Below are positions 17,588 to 26,158 of a DNA stretch of 64,000 nt, one piece after another. The notes beneath the pieces are model-generated. The model was not told the origin of the DNA. It worked only from the letters and a program-made list of their open reading frames with translations, and searched no databases. Position numbers and translations under genes: made by a program. The stretch covers positions 1 through 64,000 of the forward strand of contig CANFOM010000010.1 in NCBI GenBank assembly GCA_947448725.1, given 5' to 3'. The first letter of the stretch is position 1; each line of letters opens with the position of its first letter. The DNA is from Bacteroidota bacterium (lineage in GTDB: Bacteria > Bacteroidota > Bacteroidia > Chitinophagales > Chitinophagaceae).

Positions 17588-19318
17588 TTAATTATACTGC
17601 TTGTACAATAAAATAAATGCAAGTTGTGAACCAGTAGGTGCTGTATTGGTTTTCTCTAAGTGATTATTTAATCGAGTATAAATATCTGACTTTGAATTTT
17701 GTTTATTTAAATTGAAAATTTCTTGAAGCTGTGATTTTTCAAAAGCCCCTTCCATGGTAAGCTTATCCAACATTGAATTAACATTCTTAAAAGTATTCAT
17801 TTCGCCATTAACCAACACTTCACTTAATTCAACAGTATACTCGTTTCTAGGTCCAAATTGAATTTTAGGATTATTATAATTCACTACGTCGTCAATTAAA
17901 ACCACCGAATTCTCGTCCACTTGCAATTCAAACAATTGTTTAAATAAATCGTAGCCCAAATTTTGATCTTTAAAACTTAGCGCTAACTGAATTAAGCTTT
18001 TAATGTAATTAAAGCCTGCATTAGTTTGCATATTATAACGCACTTTCCTAAACTTGCTAAATAAATTTTTCTTAAACTCGTCTTCCCTATCTAATAAAAT
18101 GGAAACCAAAGAAGAAAATTCACCTTCAGATTGTACATCTGCGTTTTCAACTAAATATTCAATCAGGTTTCTATTCTTATACTTTACACTACTTTTTAAT
18201 GAATCAATATTTGGGCTAACAATAATTTCTTTATTAAAAAACTGTCTGCAATGGGCTAATATCTTTTGTTCTTCTCCACCAAATACAACTACTTCATTGG
18301 CTTCTTTACTTCTAACGGCAAATAACCCTTGATGCTCCTCCACTACTATACTTTCAAATAAATTGGTAATTTTAATACTCACTAATGCAGTAAACAATAA
18401 ATTAATTTCTGTTTCAGATAAAATAGTAGACTTTGTTAAAACTAAATCGGCCATTGAAATTGCAGGAAACTTAACTTGAAATTGACTTAACAACACCACC
18501 GACTCTTTGGAAGGTAATTTTTTGTCAAAAAGGTTTTTAAATACTTCCGTCAATTTTACATATTCACTGTCATTGAACCTAGCCCATTCTGGATGGTAGA
18601 AAAGCTCTTTTGCCAAACTAGATATCGCCAATTGTTCTAAATCAGAATAATTACGGCCGCTACCCAAGTTTCCATCACCATTTCCTGAATTATTAACTGT
18701 ATTATTTCCTCCAGTTAAATATTTATTTAAGTCTACACCATTTACAATACCTCCGCCACTATTCGCCATTACTTCATTGCTACTTGATCTATGTCTTGTT
18801 TCATTGATAGATGGATTGATTTCTATGGATAACTTATCCAGCTTAGTTTCATTTTTAGGACTGACACCATCTGTTCTGTAGGCTGATAAATCGAAGCCTT
18901 GATCTGCACTTGATCCACCCACTCTTACAGAATCGGCAGGGATTGGCGCGCCTGTCCCCTCAAAAGCCCCAGTTTGAATATTTACATAAGTACTCGAATT
19001 GTCATCACCAGCAGCCATAGAACCTGATATGGCGGTAATACCCTCTGCTAGCTTGGCTAAAGTTTCTTCTGAAGCCACTTCTCTTTTTACTTGCACTTCT
19101 ACGAATTTAACCGCAGATACACCAAATACGATGGCTTCAATGGTCAAACCAAGCGTAATCAAAATATCCTGTGCAGGCCACTCCAATAACTTGGCAATTA
19201 CACCTATCAAGATTACAACCGCTGCACCACTATAAAAGAGATTGAAAATGTCCAATTTCTTTTTTACAACCATTTCATCTTTGGTATCCAATTTAGTATC
19301 CAATTCTTCTGCTTTCAT
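17588..19318 (-). CDS. GldL-like motor component with long cytoplasmic extension (576 aa)
   Basis: Residues about 25-75 carry the two GldL membrane helices: YSGAAVVILIGVIAKLLEWP and TLGLTIEAIVFGVSA. Glu61 sits where GldL has its essential membrane glutamate (E49 in Flavobacterium johnsoniae, by family knowledge). After a short helical part comes a Gly/Asn/Ser-rich linker (about 100-225). A mostly helical region of 350 residues with no recognised domain follows. Ordinary GldL is about 215 residues, so this is more than twice as long. The gene is first in a four-gene operon and is preceded by the conserved leader element. The extra domain may tie the motor to a cytoplasmic partner; that is inference. 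Confidence 0.8.
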   Translation of the reverse strand: MKAEELDTKLDTKDEMVVKKKLDIFNLFYSGAAVVILIGVIAKLLEWPAQDILITLGLTIEAIVFGVSAVKFVEVQVKREVASEETLAKLAEGITAISGSMAAGDDNSSTYVNIQTGAFEGTGAPIPADSVRVGGSSADQGFDLSAYRTDGVSPKNETKLDKLSIEINPSINETRHRSSSNEVMANSGGGIVNGVDLNKYLTGGNNTVNNSGNGDGNLGSGRNYSDLEQLAISSLAKELFYHPEWARFNDSEYVKLTEVFKNLFDKKLPSKESVVLLSQFQVKFPAISMADLVLTKSTILSETEINLLFTALVSIKITNLFESIVVEEHQGLFAVRSKEANEVVVFGGEEQKILAHCRQFFNKEIIVSPNIDSLKSSVKYKNRNLIEYLVENADVQSEGEFSSLVSILLDREDEFKKNLFSKFRKVRYNMQTNAGFNYIKSLIQLALSFKDQNLGYDLFKQLFELQVDENSVVLIDDVVNYNNPKIQFGPRNEYTVELSEVLVNGEMNTFKNVNSMLDKLTMEGAFEKSQLQEIFNLNKQNSKSDIYTRLNNHLEKTNTAPTGSQLAFILLYKQYN

Positions 19319-19399
19319 AATATTAAGTTTTGCCTCCTATTTTGAGTTTTAATTACATTACTCAAAAAGTCTAGAAGGGCATGCAAAATAGTATTATGC

Positions 19400-19487
19400 A
19401 ATTCTTACACAAAGAATTGAAAGAAAATTGAAAAGTAATGAAGATATCAATCTTGAATCGTTGAAAATCAATGTATTACAAATAAAG
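19400..19487 (-). promoter_or_regulatory. Conserved two-block leader upstream of the GldL-like operon
   Basis: On the minus strand, a TTTATTTG box (one mismatch to TAnnTTTG) is followed by GTAATACATTGATTTTCAAC and then GATTC. Forty-one bases later comes TTTGTGTAAGAATT (19413-19400). The arrangement matches the element at 12030-12115 in front of the adhesin operon. Block 2 lies 81 nt before the ATG; an AGGAGG sits in between at about 14 nt from the start codon, which is unusual for this phylum. Confidence 0.6.
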
Positions 19488-19553
19488 AATTTTGTAAAAA
19501 AAATGAATATTTACACAATAAATGTAAGTATTGTAATGTCTTTCATCTTAGAA

Positions 19554-20336
19554 TTATAATCCTTTCAGCTTCATATTCTGCCAAATGGCTTCTTTTTCGT
19601 CCAAACTTAGTTTAGCTAAATCTAATCCATTGTCCTTTGCATAAGCTTCCATCAGTTCAAATCGATGTTTAAACTTCTTGTTTGTTTTCTCTAAGGCGGT
19701 CTCTGGGTCAATTTTTAAAAATCGAGCATAATTCACCAGGCTAAATAAGACATCCCCTAACTCATCCTCCATTTTCTCCTGGTCATTTTGGGCTATTTCA
19801 TGCTGCAGTTCCCCTATCTCCTCATTCACTTTATCCCAAACCTGCTCTTTGTTCTCCCATTCAAAGCCTACTTGCTTCACTTTCTCTTGAATTCTTAAGG
19901 CTTTTACCATGGCAGGTAGGCTATTGGGCACCCCACTCAATAAAGTTTTCTCCCCATTGCCTTCTTTAAGTTTTAATTGTTCCCAGTTCAACTTCACTTG
20001 CTCCTCTGTATCTGCTTTTACATTTCCATAAATATGTGGATGCCTATGTATTAATTTTTTTGAAATGCCCTCAATTACTTCTTCTAAAATGAACTCGTTT
20101 TTTTCAGAGGCGATTTTGGTGTAAAATAAAATGTGTAACAACAAGTCGCCCAACTCCTCTTTAATACCCTTCCAATCTTCCTCAATGATGGCATCTACCA
20201 ATTCATATAATTCTTCAATGGTGTTACTTCTTAAGCTTTGAATTGTTTGTTTTTTATCCCATGGGCATTCCGCTCTTAAGCGATCCATGATGCCTACTAA
20301 TTCTAAAAAGTTTTTTGAGATTTTTTCTTGAGACAT
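19554..20336 (-). CDS. mazG: Nucleoside triphosphate pyrophosphohydrolase MazG
   Basis: MazG hydrolyses NTPs and dNTPs to monophosphates and pyrophosphate and helps clear damaged nucleotides. The protein has two MazG domains. The first carries CPWDKKQT and the metal-binding EELYEL...EELGDLLLH pattern. The second carries NEEIGEL...EDELGDVLFSLVNYARF. The length of 260 residues is typical for the two-domain form. It follows the HNH gene by 9 nt on the same strand and may share its transcript. Confidence 0.95.
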   Translation of the reverse strand: MSQEKISKNFLELVGIMDRLRAECPWDKKQTIQSLRSNTIEELYELVDAIIEEDWKGIKEELGDLLLHILFYTKIASEKNEFILEEVIEGISKKLIHRHPHIYGNVKADTEEQVKLNWEQLKLKEGNGEKTLLSGVPNSLPAMVKALRIQEKVKQVGFEWENKEQVWDKVNEEIGELQHEIAQNDQEKMEDELGDVLFSLVNYARFLKIDPETALEKTNKKFKHRFELMEAYAKDNGLDLAKLSLDEKEAIWQNMKLKGL

Positions 20337-20345
20337 GATGATTAA

Positions 20346-20786
20346 TTATTGAATTCTAGTTTTAGATCTATAGGTATCGGTTTGCGAATGACAATTGGGA
20401 CATAATAACCTTAAGTTACTATACTCATGATTTACCCTTTTTCCGTCAATATGGTCTAACTCGAGTTTTATGGGTTTATTATTCCAATTTTCTATGCCAC
20501 AAATAGAACACTTATTTTTTATTAAGCCTTCTTTTAATAACCTGTTTTTTAATTTATATGTCTGGAATTGAGGATGATTGCCTTCAAGAATTTCGCTAAG
20601 TAATATTTTTTGAGGCGCATTCTTCACCCCACCTCTTAATCCTTGATTAGGAGTATAACATCCATATAAAATGGCTAACCTTTTTAAAGTATTAAAATGG
20701 ATATTTAAGCTTGCTGCAGCCATTGACATGGATAAACTATTGTTACAAACTTCAATAATTCTCTCCTTTGAAATTTTAGTTTTCAT
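20346..20786 (-). CDS. Free-standing HNH endonuclease (146 aa)
   Basis: The N-terminal 50 residues look like a helix-turn-helix (MSMAAASLNIHFNTLKRLAI). The C-terminal half is an HNH nuclease with two Cys pairs (CSICG and CPNCHS) around LELDHIDG. The stretch LSEILEGNHPQFQTYKLKNRLL is typical of stand-alone HNH enzymes found in phages and mobile elements. Such enzymes nick or cut DNA and some drive homing of neighbouring introns. The gene starts 52 bp downstream of a tRNA-Leu that contains a group I intron, and directly after that tRNA's terminator. A role in intron mobility is possible but not shown by the sequence. Confidence 0.85.
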   Translation of the reverse strand: MKTKISKERIIEVCNNSLSMSMAAASLNIHFNTLKRLAILYGCYTPNQGLRGGVKNAPQKILLSEILEGNHPQFQTYKLKNRLLKEGLIKNKCSICGIENWNNKPIKLELDHIDGKRVNHEYSNLRLLCPNCHSQTDTYRSKTRIQ

Positions 20787-20801
20787 TATTCTAAATTAAG
20801 C

Positions 20802-20836
20802 AAAAAAAATCCCTCCCGAAAGTATCGAGAGGGATT
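20802..20836 (-). terminator. Rho-independent terminator of tRNA-Leu
   Basis: On the minus strand, ATCCCTC pairs with GAGGGAT across a loop and is followed by eight T residues, directly after the tRNA-Leu 3' end. Confidence 0.85.
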
Positions 20837-20837
20837 G

Positions 20838-21142
20838 TGCCTCAGGCGGGAATCGAACCCGCACGGGCGTTGCGGCCCACAGGATTTTCTTACTACTATG
20901 GTTTTCACCACCCTTCTCTGGTTTGTAGTCTGGACTATGCCTTCACCTTTTCTTTCGATTTAGGTGCTCCGTGTCTAGTCTCTACACGTTCCCTTTCGGG
21001 CTTCGCTCGGTATTCCCATTTTAAAGGGTTCGCCGAATTTACGGAGTTCTACATCTTCAATTTCTCGAAGTGCACTCAAATTCTTGTTCTTCAAAAGAAC
21101 TGTGTCTAAGTCCTGCGTGTCTACCAGTTCCACCACCAAGGC
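20838..21142 (-). tRNA. tRNA-Leu(UAA) interrupted by a group I intron
   Basis: The 5' exon is 21142-21108 (35 nt, acceptor GCCTTGG, D-arm AACTGGTAGAC, anticodon stem CAGGA then CTT). The 3' exon is 20888-20838 (51 nt, AAAATCCTG, variable arm, GGTTCGAATCC T-arm, CTGAGGC acceptor and A discriminator). Joined, they give an 86-nt type II tRNA with seven-base acceptor pairing and loop CTTAAAA, anticodon UAA. CCA is not encoded. The gene cannot be functional without splicing out the 219-nt insert. Confidence 0.92.
20889..21107 (-). ncRNA. Group I intron (tRNA-Leu, inserted in the anticodon loop)
   Basis: The insert begins right after CTT of the anticodon loop and ends in G before AAAA, as group I introns do. 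All four core elements are visible 5' to 3': P (AAATTCGGCGAACCC), Q (AATACCGAGCGAAGCC), R (GTGTAGAGACTAGACACGG) and S (AAGGCATAGTCC). P7 is confirmed by GACTA (20980-20976) pairing with TAGTC (20937-20933). P5 (CCC/GGG) and P6 (GCCC-GAAA-GGG tetraloop) are also visible. A GAGT in the 5' region can pair with ACTT of the exon as P1. There is no internal ORF. Site and core match the subgroup known from cyanobacterial and plastid tRNA-Leu. Confidence 0.9.
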
Positions 21143-21158
21143 GTCTGATTTCAGACTT

Positions 21159-21190
21159 AAAAAAAATCCCACTCCGAAGAACGGGATTTT
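21159..21190 (-). terminator. Rho-independent terminator of tRNA-Gly
   Basis: On the minus strand AAATCCC...TTCG...GGGATTT forms a hairpin followed by a run of T. It lies 2 nt beyond the tRNA-Gly end and ahead of tRNA-Leu, so the two tRNAs are probably separate or attenuated transcripts. Confidence 0.85.
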
Positions 21191-21191
21191 G

Positions 21192-21264
<73 letters not shown>

Positions 21265-21330
21265 TTGTACAAGAACTATTTTTAGGACTGCAAAAATAAC
21301 GAAACAGCGGTCTTAAACAAAATTATTTTC

Positions 21331-21534
21331 TTACTTATACTCAGGCTTATACTGAGAGCTACTTTGCACTTCTGGATTTGGTTTTTGGAAGCGACTATTG
21401 TACAATTTGGAACAATTGCCTAAAACCAATGCTAGAATAGCAAAAATAGATACATAAAAAAAGAATCTAGAAGAAGTCACCCAATTTGCGGCGATGTCTT
21501 TTTGAGCTGAATTATCTTGTAAATCTTGTGACAT
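21331..21534 (-). CDS. Small single-pass membrane protein (67 aa)
   Basis: A short polar N-terminus is followed by one hydrophobic segment (FFFYVSIFAILALVLG) and a polar Ser/Pro/Lys tail. No family is recognised. Support that it is real: an ATG start 18 nt below a good TATTTTTG promoter box, a plausible membrane topology, and no competing gene on the other strand. A Cys follows the hydrophobic stretch (GNCSK), but it is too far from the N-terminus for an ordinary lipobox. Confidence 0.65.
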   Translation of the reverse strand: MSQDLQDNSAQKDIAANWVTSSRFFFYVSIFAILALVLGNCSKLYNSRFQKPNPEVQSSSQYKPEYK

Positions 21535-21552
21535 AGTGTTTATTTACGGACG

Positions 21553-21560
21553 CAAAAATA
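21553..21560 (-). promoter_or_regulatory. TAnnTTTG promoter box of the small membrane protein gene
   Basis: TATTTTTG on the minus strand, 18 nt before the ATG at 21534. Confidence 0.55.
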
Positions 21561-21561
21561 A

Positions 21562-21590
21562 CAACAAGTTCTTAATAATGAACTTGTTTG
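21562..21590 (-). terminator. Hairpin at the end of the GT2 gene
   Basis: A perfect 9-bp stem (AACAAGTTC / GAACTTGTT) with a loop that includes the GT2 stop codon. A T-rich tract follows on the minus strand. It immediately precedes the promoter box of the next gene. Confidence 0.6.
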
Positions 21591-22600
21591 CTTACTATTT
21601 TACTAAAAAAGTGCTTGTTTTTTATAAAGTAATCAAAAACCAAGGATCCATTGTAAACGCCCTCCAATGACTGCAAGGGTTTGGGGCCTTTTGATCTTTT
21701 AATACGACCCGAAAAACAATATCCTAAAAACCCAAAATGTGCTTTGGCAATAGCTAAGAAAAAGTCTTTATCCCCACTTAATAAGCCCTTAAAGGCCGAA
21801 ATAGCGTCTAAAGCAAATCTAAAAGGTAATTTCCAAGCCAATTCTGATATAGGTAAATTCTTTGCAAGCATTATTAGGTTATTCCTAAAGTTTAGAAACA
21901 CTTTGCGTCCCCCTCTAGGCAAAGTACCTGCACCAACATGAAATACTTTGGAAGATGGGCAAGCGTATATCTTATATCCTACTATTTGCAATCTCCAACA
22001 CAAATCAATTTCTTCTTGATGGGCAAAAAAATCAGCATCAAATCCATTCATCTCATGAAATAATTTAGAACGGATCATCATACAAGCGCCTGTTGCCCAA
22101 AAAATTTGTGCCGCCTCATCATACTGCTTTTCATCTTTTTCACAAACATCAAAAACACGGCCTCTGGAAAATGGATAACCTAAAAAATCAATCCAGCCCC
22201 CGCAGGCACCTGCATATTCGAATATAGTAGGTGACGCATGAGATAATATCTTTGGTTGGCAAGCACCAATAGAAGGATTTGATTCTAATAAATCTACCAT
22301 TGGCTGAATCCAATTAGGATCTACCGAAACATCTGAGTTTAATAAAACATAATAATCTGCCTCCACTTTTTTCAAAGCCCAGTTATAACCGCCAGCAAAA
22401 CCTTCATTGGTGGCATTAGTAATAATTTTAACAGCTGGGAATTTTTCTTTTATTAAAGCAATGGAATTGTCAGTGGATGCATTGTCCGCCACCACTACTT
22501 CAAAATTTGAATACTGCGTAGCCAATACCGAAGGCAAAAACTGTTGTAAATAGTTAGCCCCGTTGTAATTTAATATGACGATAGAAACAAGCGGTTTCAA
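21572..22600 (-). CDS. Family 2 glycosyltransferase, rhamnosyltransferase-like (342 aa)
   Basis: A GT-A fold enzyme using a nucleotide-sugar donor. The N-terminus has VSIVILNYNG and VVADNASTDNS. A later LNSDVSVDP motif (DxD-like), FWATGACMMIRS and the ..HQEEIDLCWR block are typical of WcaA/RfbF-type rhamnosyltransferases. A hydrophobic C-terminal segment may associate with the membrane. The only reasonable start is TTG at 22600, since no in-frame ATG precedes the first motif. It probably works in surface polysaccharide or glycolipid assembly; the acceptor is unknown. Confidence 0.88.
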   Translation of the reverse strand: MKPLVSIVILNYNGANYLQQFLPSVLATQYSNFEVVVADNASTDNSIALIKEKFPAVKIITNATNEGFAGGYNWALKKVEADYYVLLNSDVSVDPNWIQPMVDLLESNPSIGACQPKILSHASPTIFEYAGACGGWIDFLGYPFSRGRVFDVCEKDEKQYDEAAQIFWATGACMMIRSKLFHEMNGFDADFFAHQEEIDLCWRLQIVGYKIYACPSSKVFHVGAGTLPRGGRKVFLNFRNNLIMLAKNLPISELAWKLPFRFALDAISAFKGLLSGDKDFFLAIAKAHFGFLGYCFSGRIKRSKGPKPLQSLEGVYNGSLVFDYFIKNKHFFSKIVSKQVHY

Positions 22601-22722
22601 ATTGATTCTTTTAGCGAATGTAAGTCCAAAATATGGGAAATTGAACTAAAAAAACTAACTTAGCCCTATGAATAAGGGAACTTTTTTACACAAAAACTTA
22701 GATTTACTCAATCATCCCATGG

Positions 22723-22737
22723 GGTAGTTTAACTACC
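22723..22737. promoter_or_regulatory. Short perfect inverted repeat upstream of rocD
   Basis: GGTAGTT and AACTACC are separated by one base, 80 bp before the rocD start. It could be an operator. The 216-bp gap holds no gene and no convincing promoter box. Confidence 0.3.
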
Positions 22738-22816
22738 TCCCAGTTTTTAATTTTTAGCGACTTCAATTATTAATTGATTCAAGAACGCATTTCTTTTCAA
22801 AATTTAATTTTTTAAC

Positions 22817-24049
22817 ATGACTAATTCAACGGTTAGTTCCAATGCTGCTAAATATTTAGCGCTTGAAGAACAATATGGCGCACATAATTACCACCCACTT
22901 CCAGTAGTATTGGAAAGAGGTGAAGGCGTTTATTTATATGATGTAGATGGCAAACAATATTTTGATTTTTTAAGTGGCTACTCGGCTGTTAATCAAGGCC
23001 ACTGCCATCCAGCCATTATTGAAGTATTGCAAAAACAAGCAGGCAAACTCACTTTAACCTCTCGTGCTTTTCACAATAATTTATTGGGTGAATATGAAAA
23101 ATACATCACGGCGTATTTTGGTTATGATAAGGTATTACCTATGAACACTGGTGTAGAAGGTGGAGAAACCGCTATTAAATTAGCAAGAAGATGGGGCTAT
23201 AACGTAAAAGGTATTCCAGAAAACCAAGCCAAAATTATTTTCGCAGAGGGTAATTTTTGGGGACGCACATTAGCCGCAATATCTTCTTCCACCGATCCAA
23301 GTAGTTTTAAAGGTTTTGGGCCTTATATGCCAGGCTTTGGCTTAGTTCCTTACAATGACTTAGTAGCGCTCGAAGAGGCGCTTAAGGACACTCATGTAGC
23401 AGCATTTATGGTAGAGCCTATTCAGGGAGAAGCAGGTGTTGTGATTCCGGATGATGGTTATTTAAAAACTGTTCGTGCCTTATGTGACAAATACAATGTC
23501 TTGTTTATTGCAGATGAAATTCAAACAGGATTGGCAAGAACAGGAAAGATGTTGGCCTGCGATCATGAAAATGTACGTCCCGATATTTTAATATTAGGAA
23601 AAGCATTAAGTGGTGGCACTCTACCTATTTCGGCAGTATTGGCAGAAAATGAAATTATGATGCAAATTTTACCAGGAGAACATGGTTCCACTTATGGAGG
23701 AAATCCATTGGCCTGTGCAGTAGCTATAAAATCTTTAGAAGTATTGAAAACAGAAAAGATGGTGGAAAATGCAGAAAAAATGGGTGAAAGATTAAGACAA
23801 GGATTAGCAAATTTAAAATCTCCTTTTATTACCACCATTCGTGGTAAGGGTTTATTAAATGCAATAGTTATTAAACATGAAAATCCAGAAGCAAGTTGGG
23901 ATTTATGTTTGCATTTAAAAGAATTAGGCTTATTAGCAAAACCTACACACGGAGATAAAATTAGATTCGCACCCCCATTAATAATAAATGAAAAACAAAT
24001 AGACGAAGCAGTCGCAATTATTGGGGCTGGTTTGAAATTGTTAGCTTAG
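22817..24049 (+). CDS. rocD: Ornithine aminotransferase
   Basis: Transfers the delta-amino group of ornithine to 2-oxoglutarate, giving glutamate semialdehyde, a link between arginine and proline metabolism. It is a fold type I PLP enzyme. The start region [13 protein letters not shown] is typical of RocD. Other features are [31 protein letters not shown] (the PLP-ring aspartate) and LGKALSGG with the PLP lysine at about K262. The length of 410 residues is normal. It is a single gene, with divergent GT2 upstream and a glycosyltransferase-like membrane protein downstream. Confidence 0.95.
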   Translation: MTNSTVSSNAAKYLALEEQYGAHNYHPLPVVLERGEGVYLYDVDGKQYFDFLSGYSAVNQGHCHPAIIEVLQKQAGKLTLTSRAFHNNLLGEYEKYITAYFGYDKVLPMNTGVEGGETAIKLARRWGYNVKGIPENQAKIIFAEGNFWGRTLAAISSSTDPSSFKGFGPYMPGFGLVPYNDLVALEEALKDTHVAAFMVEPIQGEAGVVIPDDGYLKTVRALCDKYNVLFIADEIQTGLARTGKMLACDHENVRPDILILGKALSGGTLPISAVLAENEIMMQILPGEHGSTYGGNPLACAVAIKSLEVLKTEKMVENAEKMGERLRQGLANLKSPFITTIRGKGLLNAIVIKHENPEASWDLCLHLKELGLLAKPTHGDKIRFAPPLIINEKQIDEAVAIIGAGLKLLA

Positions 24050-24097
24050 GTAAATAAAAAAATATTTCTATATATTACATTCAATATCGGAAATCCA

Positions 24098-26152
24098 ATG
24101 GCAATAATTATAATAATTTTTTCTTTTTTTTTATTAATCTTGAATATATTCAATACATCAAATAATATTGGAATCTACACAAATTTTAGAGAAAGCTTAA
24201 TAAAGTCGTTAATTATTATTTCATTTTTTTGCTATGGTGTATGTGAATCGCTATCACTATTTAATAACTTGGAATTTAATTACGTTTTAATATGCTGGTG
24301 TATATTTTTAATTTTTCAAATTAAAATATTAGCAAATAACCATTTTAAAATTAATAAAATTAACATTGAAACAAAAATTGGCACTAATTACAAAATTTAT
24401 TTAACAACTATTTCAATATTAATTCTAGCTCCCCTACTATTTCTATGTATTTACAACCCACCAAATAATTGGGATTCAATGACCTACCATTTACCTAGAG
24501 TAGAACATTGGATTCAAAATAAAAACATTTACCCCTACCCAACCAATATAATTAGACAAATTATAAGCCCGCCGATGTCTGAATATATCCTTTTTCAAAT
24601 AAGAATATTAGCAGGCAATGACTATTTTGTAAACTTAATACAATATATATCATATATAGGTGTGCTATGTACAGCTTCTTTAATCATGAAAGTCTTAAAT
24701 GTAGATTACAAAGGACAACTTTTTTCAATTATTATGATGATAAGTCTTCCAATGGGAATTTTTCAGGCCACAACAACGCAATCAGACTTAATTGCTGCAT
24801 TTTTCTTTTTAAATAGTATCTATTTTGGTATTTTATTGCTAAAAAATAAAGAGACTAATAAAACGAATATTTTCTTTTTCTTAAGCTCCATTTTAATTGG
24901 GACATTAGTGAAATATACTATACTTATATTTTTAGTCCCTTATTTAATATATTTAGCCATTATTTTAGTATTAAATAAAAAAAATGAACTTGTTTATATC
25001 ATTGGTTGCGGAATTTTACTTTTTGTCGTTTTATATTTTCCATTTTTATATAGGAATATCTACTATTTCAATTCAATTTTGGGAGAAAATATTGCTACAT
25101 CTTCTATAAGAAACGAACACGTGAATTTATATACAATGTTATCAAATTCAATAAAAAATATTGTAGATTATATTTCCATTCCCATTGACAATTATAATAA
25201 TCTTTTAAATAAAATAATAGTAGGTTTCCATAATTATACAGGAATATCATTAAATGGTAATGGTAGCAATTTTAATAATATGAATTTCGAGATTAGAAAT
25301 GAACTTAATGAAGATACGTCTGGAAGTATTCTCCATGCTATCATCTTACTTTTTTCTTACGTATTATTTTTCATTAATATAAAAATAAAAAAAATTAATA
25401 ATTATAAATATTTACTACTTTTCCCTGTCATTTCATTATTAATTTATTCAATCCTATTTAGATGGCAACCATGGGGGAATAGACTTATGCTACCTCTTAC
25501 GTTTTCTTTCATTTTAGCTTCAGCCTATTTGATATATAAATCTTTTGAGAATAATAAAATTTTAAATCAAATGATGATATCATTAATTTTATTTTCAGTT
25601 TTTCCGGTTTATTTCAATAAAAATAAACCAATTATAGAAAACCCTTATTATTTAATTAGAAAAACATTGAAAATTCCAAAAAAGAATTTTATTCCTGAAT
25701 TCATTGAAGGTGTTCCCCAAAATATAAAAAGCGAAATCCTAGAAAATTACAAATTAATAAACTCAAGATATTATTTAAATAATAACACCTCCGCTAAGCA
25801 GAAAAAGAAACTTTTTCATATGCAAGATTCTTTAAAATTATTCAACTTAGAGAAAGGATCTATTTTTGTAAAAAATAGAATTGAAAAATATTACGCATCA
25901 AACCCTTATGAATTCAAAAAACAAATTAAATTGATTAATTTCAGCGTAAATAATAAATTTAATTTGAAAATTACAAATGAATCTTATGAATACCCACTGT
26001 GGGTAATTATAAAAGAAAAATATAATAATGATTTTTTTATAGGTAGCTTTATCCCACATTTTAACGCCTATAATCTAAATATAAAAAAACAAGATTTTTT
26101 TACTAATACAATCCTAAACGAAGGAGAAATCTGGACACAATTTAATAACTAA
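24098..26152 (+). CDS. Multi-pass membrane protein, GT39-like glycosyltransferase (684 aa)
   Basis: About 11-13 hydrophobic segments are followed by a C-terminal soluble part of about 150 residues. The motif NNWDSMTYHLPRVEHWIQN after the third helix matches large integral membrane proteins related to the GT39/PMT superfamily, which use polyprenyl-phosphate sugars. The acidic WDSMTYHLPR region would be the catalytic loop. The base composition is clearly more AT-rich than the flanking rocD. It is followed after 6 nt by a polyprenyl-phosphate-type GT2, which would supply the lipid-linked sugar donor. The sugar and acceptor are unknown. Confidence 0.75.
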   Translation: MAIIIIIFSFFLLILNIFNTSNNIGIYTNFRESLIKSLIIISFFCYGVCESLSLFNNLEFNYVLICWCIFLIFQIKILANNHFKINKINIETKIGTNYKIYLTTISILILAPLLFLCIYNPPNNWDSMTYHLPRVEHWIQNKNIYPYPTNIIRQIISPPMSEYILFQIRILAGNDYFVNLIQYISYIGVLCTASLIMKVLNVDYKGQLFSIIMMISLPMGIFQATTTQSDLIAAFFFLNSIYFGILLLKNKETNKTNIFFFLSSILIGTLVKYTILIFLVPYLIYLAIILVLNKKNELVYIIGCGILLFVVLYFPFLYRNIYYFNSILGENIATSSIRNEHVNLYTMLSNSIKNIVDYISIPIDNYNNLLNKIIVGFHNYTGISLNGNGSNFNNMNFEIRNELNEDTSGSILHAIILLFSYVLFFINIKIKKINNYKYLLLFPVISLLIYSILFRWQPWGNRLMLPLTFSFILASAYLIYKSFENNKILNQMMISLILFSVFPVYFNKNKPIIENPYYLIRKTLKIPKKNFIPEFIEGVPQNIKSEILENYKLINSRYYLNNNTSAKQKKKLFHMQDSLKLFNLEKGSIFVKNRIEKYYASNPYEFKKQIKLINFSVNNKFNLKITNESYEYPLWVIIKEKYNNDFFIGSFIPHFNAYNLNIKKQDFFTNTILNEGEIWTQFNN

Positions 26153-26158
26153 TTATAT

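Noticed and set aside
20837..21172. Small open frames over the tRNA-Leu region on both strands
   Set aside because: The sequence is explained by the tRNA exons and the group I intron core; no protein family is recognised.
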